Source of the DNA: Marisa cornuarietis
Taxonomy: Eukaryota; Mollusca; Gastropoda; Architaenioglossa; Ampullariidae
Direction of reading: 5' to 3'
DNA: 64,000 nucleotides
Assembly: GCA_004794655.1 (NCBI GenBank)
Contig: SMMW01000521.1
Coordinates: 248,001-312,000, forward strand
How positions within the stretch are numbered: position 1 is the stretch's first letter; every line of letters begins with the position of its first letter. The notes beneath the pieces were generated by a model. That model had not been told where the DNA came from. It saw only the letters and a list, made by a program, of their open reading frames with translations, and did no database searches. The position numbers and the translations under genes were made by a program. This document shows, in pieces, positions 1-11,400 of the stretch.

Positions 1-182
1 TAGGTGTGCATGTATGTAGATGTATGTGTATATGTGTGTACACGAATTTCTTTTTGTAGTCAGAACGACCGAGTGAGGAAGAGGAAATTAATACAAAGTA
101 AACCGCAGCCCCCTGCTCCCCCCCAGAAATTATTTTTAAGGCACCGTAATATAACATATGTTGTTGTTTTATCTATTGTCAG

Positions 183-269
183 TTCTGTATTTTCTGGTAA
201 AACGCTCTGCCAAAGCTATGAAGCCGGACATCTGAAGATTCTAAACAACCAGTCCCTGCTCATGACAAG
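183..269 (+). CDS. Possible single exon of a C-type-lectin-like domain (partial gene or remnant)
   Basis: An 87-bp segment lies between a cag acceptor and an AAG|gtcggt donor and stays open in phase 2 to 2. It encodes residues such as GKTLCQSYEAGHLKIL followed by NNQSLLM. This resembles the first helix of a C-type lectin domain, where an A-x-x-x-C-x-x-x-G-G-x-L-x-x-I pattern precedes N/D-x-x-E-x-x-x-L. The remaining parts of such a domain (the W-x-D region and later cysteines) were not found in the next 400 bases. It may be one exon of a gene that runs off the left edge, a relic, or chance. Mollusc proteins that combine Ig and C-type lectin domains are known, so its position beside Ig genes is suggestive only. 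Confidence 0.3.
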
Positions 270-672
270 GTCGGTCATTTAGCAACGGATCTTGATGAAG
301 GTCTATTGCACTTGAATCCGGATGCTTGCCTTGGACAAATAAATGTTAAAGATATCTTTTGTGACACATTATCAGGGGATGCAACTCTTAGTACTAAGTA
401 ACACTTGGCTGAAGTGCGGTCCTGAGGTGCTACCGAACATTTTCCAGAAATAAAACTAAAAAGAAAATTGTAAAAACAATAGAACTAGCCTGATATTCAG
501 TCTTTACGTCTGCACATTCTTTTTTTTCCAATACACATCAACGCGTTGTACAGTTGTCTCCCGTAGCACTACGACATTTCATGTTGTGATGTCAGTGCAA
601 GAGCCGATAATTTTGTGACGTAGGCGGGTGATGAGACTCGACTCTTGGTGATGTGCCAAGAGAACTGGCACC

Positions 673-1039
673 ATGAACCACTTCACGGGTGTCAGCCTCG
701 TGTACTTTGTCAGCTGTGCTTCGGTTGTGGCCGTGAAAATCACAGTTCACCCGACAAAAATGTTTGTCTCGTTTGACAGAATGGGTCGAAGCATGGGCAC
801 TCTGCACGTGAATTGCAGTCTGGGTAAGTGTTGATGTTGTTCGTAGGTCTAACTTTGTGAATGAATCGGAAATATTGTTTGAGATGGAAGGACGATGAAT
901 GTTTTAACTAATGTTGTAAATAATTACTAAATAAAAGATGGATAAATAAACTAAAAATGTAAGTATGTAAGGAGTCAACGGTGTGCCTCGTATCAGTCAC
1001 AACAACTAGAGAAGAATTTTTTATGAGCCAGACAAGCAC

Positions 1040-1124
<85 letters not shown>

Positions 1125-3458
1125 TACACAATAAAAACACAGAAAAATAACACACACGCACTTACATCCATACATACATACATACAACAAAGGAAAGAAC
1201 AAAAGAAAAAAGGAACAAAAAAGTAAGTAAGAAAAAAAAACAAAAAAGTTAAAAAAATTAAAACAATAAATAAAGAAAATAAACAATAAATAAATGAAAG
1301 GTCATTATCTACTTTTGGTTGAATGGACGTCGTACTTTCTGCAAGTCCTCAAGATTTCACCCTGCCTGTGCAGGCATCACTCCAGCTCAGAGTGTGTACG
1401 CGATGGAGCTATCCCGGGTGACTACATATCCTCCAAAGTTCCAGGTGTTGGCCAGTGCTTCTGTACTTAGTGACCTGCTGCGTGCCCGGCTCAACACAGA
1501 AGTGCTACAGGGGAGAAATGCTTCAGTAACGGGAGGTATCAATGTCTTCAGGCCTGCAGCTAGTGTCATAGAGGTAGAGTGCACCTATTGCCCGCATATT
1601 CTTCCACACACACACACACAAAACAAAAAACGTGAAGGCGGAACTCACAAACGCTTTCTTCTTCCTCCTCCCCTACTCCTCCTGGGCGGTCCGGTGGCGC
1701 AACGGTTAGCGCCTGTCACCAATAAAGTGAAGGTTGGCTGTCCTGGGTTCAACTCCCGTCTCGGGCACACTGTTCTTTCTCTGCATGTGGCATCTGTTTA
1801 CAGGGCTGACTGCCTTGCCGTGATACAGTCTTAGCTTGTGGTTCGGCGTAAGACACCAATTCCTCCTCTCTTCCTCCTCCTCATCCTCGTCGTCAAATTT
1901 TTTTCGTATATTGGATTCAGTTCTGTACAAGATACCGTTACGCTTTTAAATACTCTAATTAATTTAATAAAATAATAATCATAATAGTTAATATTATTAC
2001 TATTTAAATGCTTCCACGTACAAAATGTCACAAACATTTTTGCCACTATTTTCAAGGTTATCGGCTAACTTCATTTATATAAGCTCCCAGTACATAAGCC
2101 AATAGTACCTAATTCAAACGAAACTTTTGTTAGAATTTGTACTCTTTTATAATCAGACATTCAAAGAGTACAAACATGAGAACAACGCCCCCCTAAACAA
2201 AACAATAAAAATTAACAAGAGCATAAATATTTCCATAAATGAAATAATGAGACTGTTAGCCTAGCTTAACCATAAATTAAATTTTAAATATTTTTAAAAT
2301 AAATTAAACAACAGTAAATACGAACTTTATTCATTCATTCAATCTAAAACTATAACCAAACATACATAATTATACATAATACATGTAATTAAATAATAAA
2401 GTAAATAAAAATCCACGAGACCCTACAGAATCTGTAAAGATGGTGGGAAACTAGGTCACTAGATTCATAAAAACAAAACAAAGATTAAAAAACAAGTAAT
2501 AAGCAGCATTGTTAATTATGGCACTTAAAACAAGATAGGAGTTTAGGATTATTTAGGATTAGGGCGACATAAGGGATTTGGCAACCAGTACAACACACAA
2601 TCATTGTGGACGGCAGGTCTCCTGGACCCTCAGACCAATGAGCAACAATTCGAAAAGGGAACCAACAAAAGTAACAAACACATTCTGCGAGAAGGTGCGG
2701 CGGTCCTCCTTCCACACCTACCCTAGCCTCTTTCCTTCCTTTCCATCAATCTCCTTCCCCATATTCCCCCTCCTCACACTTTTGCCTCTCGAACACAAAC
2801 ACAACTCAGACAACACCAACACAGACTCAAACAGTCACGCAGTGGCCCTACGTGTTAGCTTCTCGATCTCACACGCAGGACAAAATAAATTTAATTAAGG
2901 ACGAGATAACGGTAATAAGCAAACACAAAAACAAAATTTTTATGTATCAAAAATCAATTTTGAGGATCGACCTTCTGTCAGTGGTTTAGTCCCTTTAAAT
3001 TTGCAGAGGAGCAGTTAAAGTATTTAGTTATCAGTACCGTTGGTGGACAATGTTGTGAAAGAAAAGTCGCATCCCACCTTGTCTTTAACTGTAGCCTTGA
3101 CAACACGAAGAGGTCTGGATGCATTGCAGCTACTGGTCTGTCGTGTGCAGCTCTTCTTGCCGGGGATAACCTGCGCGGACAGCGGTAAATACGTCTGTAT
3201 TATCTATTTCTCCAGCAGCAACAACCTCGATGGTACCCCGAATATTGTGTTCAAGTATGACTGGACAAACGTTTATTTTGGAGGTACGTGAGCTGAGGGT
3301 GAAATTGATTCTTTTTTAAATTTTGAGTCTAAAGGTCTGAAGTGCCTTTTTTCTAATGAGTGGGTTATGCTAAATGCAGGGTACTATTTCAGAAATCGGG
3401 GTGGATTCCTTCCCCCTTTGTTTTCTAGAAAAAAAATGCCTAAAAATAATTGTGTGTG

Positions 3459-3498
<40 letters not shown>

Positions 3499-4928
3499 GC
3501 GGTGTGTGTCGCTGTGTGTCTGCGTCTCTGTTTATGTGTCTGGTGTGCCTCCGTGGGTGTCTGTCTGTGTATGTGTGTGTGTGTGTGTGTGTGAGTGTGA
3601 GTGAATGAGTGACTGTGCCTTTCTATGATGTCTAGAGCATCCCTCTGTGGCCGTGGCCAGGGGCATACCCGCCACCTTGTTCCGGGTATACAATCCAGGT
3701 GATGTCATAAATATCACCTGCAAAGCGTTCGTGGGATCCTCACCCGTGACATGGGTTTGGGAAGAAAGAATCCTCTACCCCACCTCTGCTAACACCTCTT
3801 TTCAGGTACCGGCATATTTATGATCAGGTATGTAAGAGCACCCGGAAACAGAACCTGAATGCACGCAAACGGGTGGGTTTGATGATCCTGTTGCGCAGCG
3901 TACTTTCTCTAGTTGTGATACAGCTGTTGGGTGGACAGGACATGACTTAGTTGTTAGAGCAGCGGGTGTTCAGGATGACGCAGCTTCCCTCTTTGCTTGC
4001 AGGCAAATTCGTTTCAAGTAGAACAGTTGTATTGCTGATCGTGAACGAGCAAACTATAACACGGCCTGCGCATGCGTGGGAGGACATCGTAGACAACAAT
4101 AGTTGGGGGTCGGAGATGACATCTTTCACACGTCGCCTTACAAAACTAGTGGGCATTTTTTTGGTGGTGGTGGGATAGGGGGAAGAGACAGCGAGGAGAC
4201 ACGCACTGGTCCTTTACTATAAAGCTGACCTCAAGAAAAGTTTTGAACACCTCACTCCTCCAACTTTCCAAAATGCTCACGGGACAACCTCATCTACATG
4301 AGACACTCTACACTACAGCATCACGGACATAACGTTTTATTTTTTTTTAAATTGGAAGAGACACAAATGATATCCAGCGTAAAGATAAAGCAATTTGAAA
4401 GTGATGAAAAGAATGATAGTTTTCTACTCTCCTTATTTGTGGGAACACGATACTGTTTCAGCCAGTGACGGACTTCAAAGTTTCCACTGCTCTTCTTCAG
4501 AAGTCGAAAAAATGCCGGACTTTGGGCTCCTCAGTAATTTTTTACACAGTGACCAATGCCACAGAGCAAGGGCGTCAACTGAGGTGCAGAGTGACTACTA
4601 ATGAATCTTCTTTCGAGAGCCTTGGGGGAACATTTACCTACTTCATCGGTAAGAGGCTAGATTTTGGGCTTATTTATTTGTGTATCCCACATGCTATATA
4701 GGGAATCTGAACAGATATACAGCCAGCTGATCTAGTCGTGGTAATAACGGCGAATTATTTTGCGAAAAAAGTAGAAAGCCCTCAGGATTGGAAATTAAGC
4801 TTAACCTCAACACTTCACATTTTATTTGTATTCAAAGTATTTATCTTGTTAACTTAAATCCGTAATAATTACTCAGAAGTGTACAATAGTAACTAAAGAA
4901 TATAGCATGGTGTTTGTATATTTGTTTA

Positions 4929-4982
<54 letters not shown>

Positions 4983-5480
4983 CGCGTGGGGATGAAGGGA
5001 AACAGTATGTTGCATCGAGCTTTACTTCGTCAGCAAAGAAATAGTTTCACTTTAATAGATATTTAAGGAAGAGATGGCACCATAGAAGAAGATTTCATCA
5101 TGCCCTGTTTAGAATTCCATCTTTTTATTTATTATATAAATATTTATTTAATTTGAGGTACAATACCACCAAACGCCACGGTACCCGACATAGAGCTGAA
5201 CCCTCCTCGCCTAGACGGTAGCATCACGAACACCTCCGCCCTTCTAAAACAGAAATCAAGGGCCTCGCTGGTACGGCAAATCGTCGGCTCCAACAACTTG
5301 TGGTACCTCCTGGGCTTAGTGACAGCCACAACACTCTTCATCGTAGTCCTCTTCTTGACCGTGTGGGGGTTCGCCCGCTGGAAGCAGCGAGAGAACTACG
5401 TCCAGAGACACGCCATTGTGTACCACCAGCGTGGTGTGGACCGCAACTGGGGGCCGGGACACGAGTACATCGTAGAATAA
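673..5480 (+). CDS. IgTM-A: type I membrane protein with two Ig-like domains (6 exons)
   Basis: Six exons join in phase: 673-823, 1374-1573, 3028-3283, 3636-3805, 4462-4648 and 5158-5480, giving 428 residues. All introns are GT-AG. Residues 1-20 form a signal peptide (hydrophobic GVSLVYFVSCASVVAV). The first Ig-like region spans about residues 21-200. Its strand-B Cys lies in GTLHVNCSL (about 47) and its strand-F motif is DSGKYVC (about 174). The second Ig-like domain spans about 203-321, with DVINITC (about 231), a VTWVW core tryptophan and QLRCRV (about 301). An N-glycosylated stalk leads to a transmembrane helix at about 369-393 and a 35-residue tail with four tyrosines. No standard ITIM is visible. 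The second Ig domain is split by a phase-0 intron, as in IgTM-B and C. The ligand is unknown; a recognition or adhesion role is inferred from the fold only. The start was chosen as the ATG that opens the signal peptide. Confidence 0.8.
1042..1120. repeat. (AC)n microsatellite in IgTM-A intron 1
   Basis: About 39 uninterrupted dinucleotide units. Confidence 0.95.
1684..1880 (+). mobile_element. tRNA-derived SINE in intron 2 of IgTM-A
   Basis: The head reads like a tRNA with an A box (TGGCGCAACGGTTAGCGCC) and a B box (GGTTCAACTCC) about 50 bp apart, which is RNA polymerase III promoter architecture. The body continues with CATCTGTTTACAGGGCTG and ends GGCGTAAGACACCAATTC before a pyrimidine-rich tail. 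A headless relative occurs near 61.1 kb on the other strand, which supports a dispersed family and argues against a functional tRNA gene. Confidence 0.65.
3451..3600. repeat. Imperfect (GT)n tract in IgTM-A intron 3
   Basis: Two runs of GT separated by degenerate GTGTCGCT-like sequence. It ends about 35 bp before the exon 4 acceptor and so may act as part of the splice region. Confidence 0.9.
4931..4986. repeat. (TG)n(CG)n microsatellite in IgTM-A intron 5
   Basis: About 22 TG units run straight into six CG units, a tract with Z-DNA-forming composition. Confidence 0.9.
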
Positions 5481-5956
5481 ACCACGCTAGACGAAGGTGG
5501 CGCCACGGGGGAGAATTTCTTCCAGAAACCCACCACTACCGCAGCAGCAGCAGCACCAGCAGTCGTTGCCTTCAAAACCAGGCCATTTTTTGCTCCAAGT
5601 GGGGCGACTTCCGTTGCCCAAAATCTGTGACCTTTTCCACTGACCTCATATGAATTTTGTAAAAAAAAAAAAAAAAAAGAAAAAAAGAGACTTCTAGAGG
5701 TAGGAGGTACTACACAGCAAACTTGCTGAAGTTTTTACTGGATGTGCAATTTCAGCTGTTTCACGTGCCTGAACATTTCATTGTTGCCTATGAGTGAGGA
5801 GGATGCTAACATATTTTTTGTGTGTAAAATTACAAATGTGGACAGCAAGGGAAATACTATTTAGTATTTGATTTACTTTTTATTGCATTAAAATGTATAC
5901 GAGCAGACTTTTCACTGGTTTCATTTGCGGTTTAAATGAAGTTAAGTTGGAAAATT

Positions 5957-5962
5957 AATAAA
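5957..5962 (+). terminator. AATAAA polyadenylation signal of IgTM-A
   Basis: This is the first canonical AATAAA after the IgTM-A stop codon, giving a 3' UTR of about 500 nt. It is inferred from position and consensus only. Confidence 0.4.
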
Positions 5963-7722
5963 TGTCAGCCAAATTGTTTATAAAATGTAAATGAGCACAC
6001 CCAGAGCAAGTCTGTGGGTGCGTGCGTGCTCGCATTTGCTGCTAGAAACAGTTTCTTAAAAGAAAAAGCAAATAAAGTGGCAATTTGCGCTTAGTAGTTT
6101 ACTGAAGATCGTGTCCAAAATACAGCTGTCGAAAAATATTACAAGGAGGCCTCCACCTTTTGCTGTCGATTGGCGCCACATCCGATCCCTCCACCGTTTC
6201 ACTTTTTGTCTCCTTAATGCTGATGCCAAGAGGTGGATCATTGATCTGAAGACCGTGTCATTTAGTTTCGAATCTGCAATTTTAGCTAGGATGAACGGAG
6301 TTAAGTGCAAAAGACTGCCAAGAGGGAGAATACTTTTTCTTGTTTATCGTTAGCCTGTACATCACGAAGCAGGACCAGTTCTGTTTGTTTTTTTTGCGAA
6401 AGAGTACAAAAACTAGCGGCTTATGGGGACCACTTCCAAGGCACAGGTCTTTCTAATTTCTTTAGCGAAAAAGTCCGCAGACATGGCGACCTTGATGATT
6501 CGGCCCGAAGCTTTATTTATAGGCGCGATTGTAAGTAAACGATCATTCTGCAACTCAATCTTTTGATCGGAGATGATCCAAAATTCCAGCATTTAAGGAG
6601 CAGCCCACCATTTGACCTTTCGTTTGTCTTAAAAGAAAGAGAGAGAAAGAGAGACAAAATGACGAGGGAAGGTAGCTGCGGTCTAGATCACAAAGACAGA
6701 GTTATCATGCTTTGTAATTTATTCCTGCACTTGTGCATTCGATGCTACATGGCTACCATTCCCACAGTCTTCCTCAAACACATTCGCCTAATTAAAATCA
6801 GTGGTCAAAAACACAGATTACAATTTCCCTCTTAATACGTTTAACAAGATTGCATCCCCGCTTAAGATACCCAAGCTGATCTGTGTTAATTTAGCATCTT
6901 TAAGCTGATTAAGTTTTCGCTTAAAGTGGTGTCTTGAGCAATCCTTACTGGTCTGAACCTGCCTCAGGCATCCAAAGGTTTAATCTAAATTAAAAACCGG
7001 TAAACAACGAAGTGTAATCGTGTTGATCGTAGGTATGTAAAGCTTCTAGTATATATTTATATAGTTATATAAATGTACAGGTAGAAGACCTTGAACATAC
7101 TGAGGTTCTTTGCTGACAGTCAACGTATGTAGGACTTAACAACCCTTGCGGAGAGATCTTAGTCTGAAATGAAGTAGACTAATGGGAAAGATGCTAAAGA
7201 CCTGAAAGTGTGTAAAATTCTTGTCTAAACGGTTCTCGGAAATATGCGGTGATGGAGCTTATATAATCGACAGACAGGCAGTTCAAGTGATTGAGGATCC
7301 GAAGACTGGTATTGGTTGCGCACCATCGGGGGTTCAGTTTTGAAGAGGTTAAGTTGCTCCGGGGCAAAGTAGGGGAAAAAAGCAAGGGCAAGCTTGTTGT
7401 TAACAAAATTGCGAATAAGTATGGAGACACCAAGTGGAACGACTTACCCTCGCATCACTATGCCCCCTGCATGCAAGACACAATTGTGGAACTTACAAAC
7501 TGGAGACCAGCGCTGAGAGAACATTACTGGTGATACTATGGAGACTCTTCTCACGTGTACTTTATGTCCTCAGTACACTTGTTATTACTGTTACCCAAAC
7601 ACATACTATGACATTTGATTGACGGTGATTGGTGCTCGTTGCCAACCATTTTCAGCTGAGGAAAGATCACTATATCAAGACATGGCCTAGTATGTTCATG
7701 TCCAACTAGCCTCTGGCCTAGC
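5963..7722. other. Intergenic gap between IgTM-A and IgTM-B (tail to tail)
   Basis: No coding exon, RNA gene or recognisable repeat was found here. It must contain the 3' UTR of IgTM-B; no canonical AATAAA was seen close to that stop codon. Confidence 0.5.
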
Positions 7723-8380
7723 CTAGAAGCCATACCACATCCTGGGGTGCGTTTTTTTTCGCAAGTAGAAAATCGACTCAAGGATTACGACGAGAACTAT
7801 GATGCCACCAGCCGCTACCCCAAAGATAAGCCAGACGTCCTGGGAGCAGTCGAAGCTGGTGTCAGTAGAGCTCGCATTCTTAGATTCCAGGGGATTAGCA
7901 ATTCCAGCCTCTACCGTTGTGTCCAAAGCGTGCCAAGTAGTGCCATCAGTGTTGACTGCGAAATAAATAAATAAATAAATTAATTAAGCGAGAAGGAAAA
8001 TAACTGAATAAATAAGCAAGAGCGAGAAGAGTAAGAAAGAGTGAGAAAAAAAGTTTAGAGAGAATGTTTGTATCGCATCATATTGTATTGTTTTATATAT
8101 CATTGTATAATTAACTTACCTTGTTTTGCACTGTGTAGTGTCAAATGGTATTGTTTCATAAGGTATCGTATCCTCTTATGTACTCTTGTATTGTATCTTT
8201 AAACCTCATCGGTCTGAGTCATGTCAGGCGGAGGGACCCAGAAGGAAACAGGCAGACAGACGGGACAAATATCGTATCCTGCTGAATTTTCTGTATCGAA
8301 TGTTGTCTGAATCATATGATATCGTTTCAATCTTATCGGTTCGTCTCGTGTTTCATATTGGTTTCTGAAGCATCGTATTG

Positions 8381-8478
<98 letters not shown>

Positions 8479-11400
8479 GTTTGCTTTACAATATCACATT
8501 CTATTGCATTGTTGTGTGTCATGTATTGTTACGTATCGCATTGTATTAAATGTCTGGTATTGTGTCATTCAATTGCGCTCTTTTGTGCCCGATCGTGTAT
8601 TTTCAGATCGTATCCACTTATTTATTACAGTATCATTGCACCCCCCCCACACACACCCCCATCCTTCCGACTCATGACTTGTGGCATCGAACAAGAGTGA
8701 CTACAGACCGATGTAGACAGTGATGCGGGCGTTGGTGGAGAAGATGTATTCGTGTTCACACTCCGGACAGCTCACGACGCACATGAAACTCTTATGGTCA
8801 TCGCTGTCCAAAACTGTATACTGTAGAGTGGCCTTGCGAATCCACATGCACCCGAACCTTTGGTACTCGCCTTGCTAGTACAAAATTCAAAGAGAAGCTT
8901 TTTTAAGGGGTTTGTTTGTATTCATACGGCTCTGAAAGGCTAGGATAAGCATTTTTGTATTCACTGTCATGTCGTGACAACGCCTACCTAGTAAAAGCTT
9001 GAACAATGATTCGACTTCTGGCTGGGGAGAACGGTAGATTATTCCCAAGGCGATGAAAACATAGAAGATTCCCATATTATCCACTGATTAGTTAAGATTT
9101 AAAGGGAGGTTCTAAGGTGGTGCATTCATTTTGGAAGGGGGACAAGAAATGATTACACTGGTCAATACTGAAATTATTACTGACTTAAATATTCTAATTT
9201 GTAGTAGCTTGGTGTGCTGAACACGAAATATAACCGTGAACATTTTTAATTGGCTCTCGTTTTGAAGATATTTGAAGATATTTGATATCGTTCATTTTCT
9301 TTGCCTCACCTTGTAAATGTATCCAGTAGGACTGTAACAACATCCTAAATAAGCCTAGAATGATGTAATGTAGCATCACATTGGATAATATCATCATGCA
9401 TACATCATCCAGAGTTTATTGGATCATTTTTTTGATATAGTGCAGTTCTACCGCCGGGTGGCTGCTAAAGTAAGCTGACGTCAGCAGGGTACTATATAAA
9501 GCCCAATCAGAAGGGGCGAGCATTTAAGATATTTTAGACTTCGTTGGATACTGTTTAAGCTACTGGTACATAAAACTGACATTTTTTTGCTATATTTGTG
9601 GGGAAGGGACATTTGCCAACCGGAAGAAAAGTATCATTTCTCAAGTGAAGAAGGCCTTTCATCTTTACTTCAGATGCAAGATTGACGACCAAGAAAAGCC
9701 TTGGGCCCCTCATATATGCTGTGCTACATGTACAAGACGGCTTTCACAGTGGTTGAATGGTAAAAGACCATCAATGCTGTTTGCAGTCCCCATTGTGTGG
9801 AGAGAGCCAAGCAACCACACAAATGACTGTTACTTCTGCTGGGTTCTTCCTCTTTCCGGCGGGATAACGAAGCGAAAGAAGTCTAGAATAGTCTACCCCA
9901 ACATTCCGTCTGCATTGAGAGCAGTTCCATATAGTGAGGGACTTCCTATTCCAAAACCTCCAGCAGAATATTTTCTTGATTAAGCTGGTGAGGATGAGGG
10001 TGAGCCGACCTGTTCTTCTCCTGGTCAGTCAGTATGCAGTGATCGAGATTTTCACTGTGGTGCATCATCGACCTCACACAGAATAACACAGGAAGAACTA
10101 AATGACCTGGTTTGTGATTTGGACTTATCCAAGAATAAGGCAGAACTGCTAGGTTCGAAACTCCAACAATGGAATCTTCTAGAAGAAGATTTCACATTTT
10201 TTCAGATTGAAAGCGCCACCAGCAGTTGGAGCCTTTCTTCAGAAAGGAAGGTCTGGTATTCTGTTGCGATATTGAGTGCCTCCTTCATGCCTTAGAAATC
10301 CCTATTGACTCACAAAAAATGAGACTGTTTCTAGACTCTTCTAAACTGAGTCTTAATGCTGTGCTTTTGCACAATGGAAACCGTCTTCCATATATGGCAG
10401 TAGCGCATGCTGTCCACATGAAAAAGACTACGATAACTTAAAGCAGCTACTGAGTTTCACTGAGTATAACAAGTACAGCTGGCACCTCTATGGTGATTTG
10501 AAGATAGTTACCCTTTTAACGGGACTGTAGCAGGGATGTACAAAATGCATGTGTTTCTTATGTGAGGGGGATAGCTGAGCAAGGGAAGAAAAGGACTCGC
10601 AGACAAAATGGTCGAGGGTACAAAATCCTTCTACCACCCCTTCAAATCAAACTAGGTTTGATGAAGAACTTTGTGAAGGCCATGGACCGGACTTCACCAG
10701 CTTTGCTATACCTGCATGGAAAATTCCCTCTACTCAGCGAGACAAAGATTAGAGAGGGAATTTCTGTGGGTCGTTAGACTCTGGAGCTCTTCAACGGTGA
10801 CCGGTTCAACAACTTGCTACAGGGTGATGCGAAACAAGCATGGAATGCTTTTCGCCTAGTGTCTACAAACTTCCTAGGAATGTTAGGGCAGAAAACTACA
10901 AGAAACTAGTAGAAGACATGTTGATGGAGTACCAGAAACTTGGCTGCAATATGTCTCTAAAGGTCAACTTCCTTCATTCCCATCGGGGTTTCTTTCCTGA
11001 AGCTGCGGTATGGCTAGTGATGAAAATAGCGAGCGTTTTCATCAAGATATCGCAACAATGGAAAAAAGATCCCAGGAAAAATTTTCCACTACCATGCTGG
11101 CTGACTTGTGCTGGACACTCCTCAGAGATGGTCCCGAAGAGCTGTACAAGGGACAGGCAAAGAAGTCTAAGAGGTAGTCTATGACTTGATTTTTTTATAC
11201 AGGTATTAACTAAAGGCCAATTACTATTTATTGCAGGTTACAAAAAAAACTAGAGCCAATTAGGGATTTTGATTATCATATTGGTGTTATGCACATAAAC
11301 ATTGATAACAAAGGACTAGTTTTATTTCAGTTACACGACTTTTGTAAAAAATTGTTGACCAGTGTTATCTACCATACGTGACGATGCGCGAGAAACTCAT

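Noticed and set aside
1690..1765. tRNA gene
   Set aside because: A and B boxes are present, but the anticodon arm is poorly formed, and the downstream body recurs at 61.1 kb without the head, so it is a SINE.
8383..8479. CRISPR-like repeat array
   Set aside because: Pure CAGA tetranucleotides without spacers, in a eukaryotic intron.
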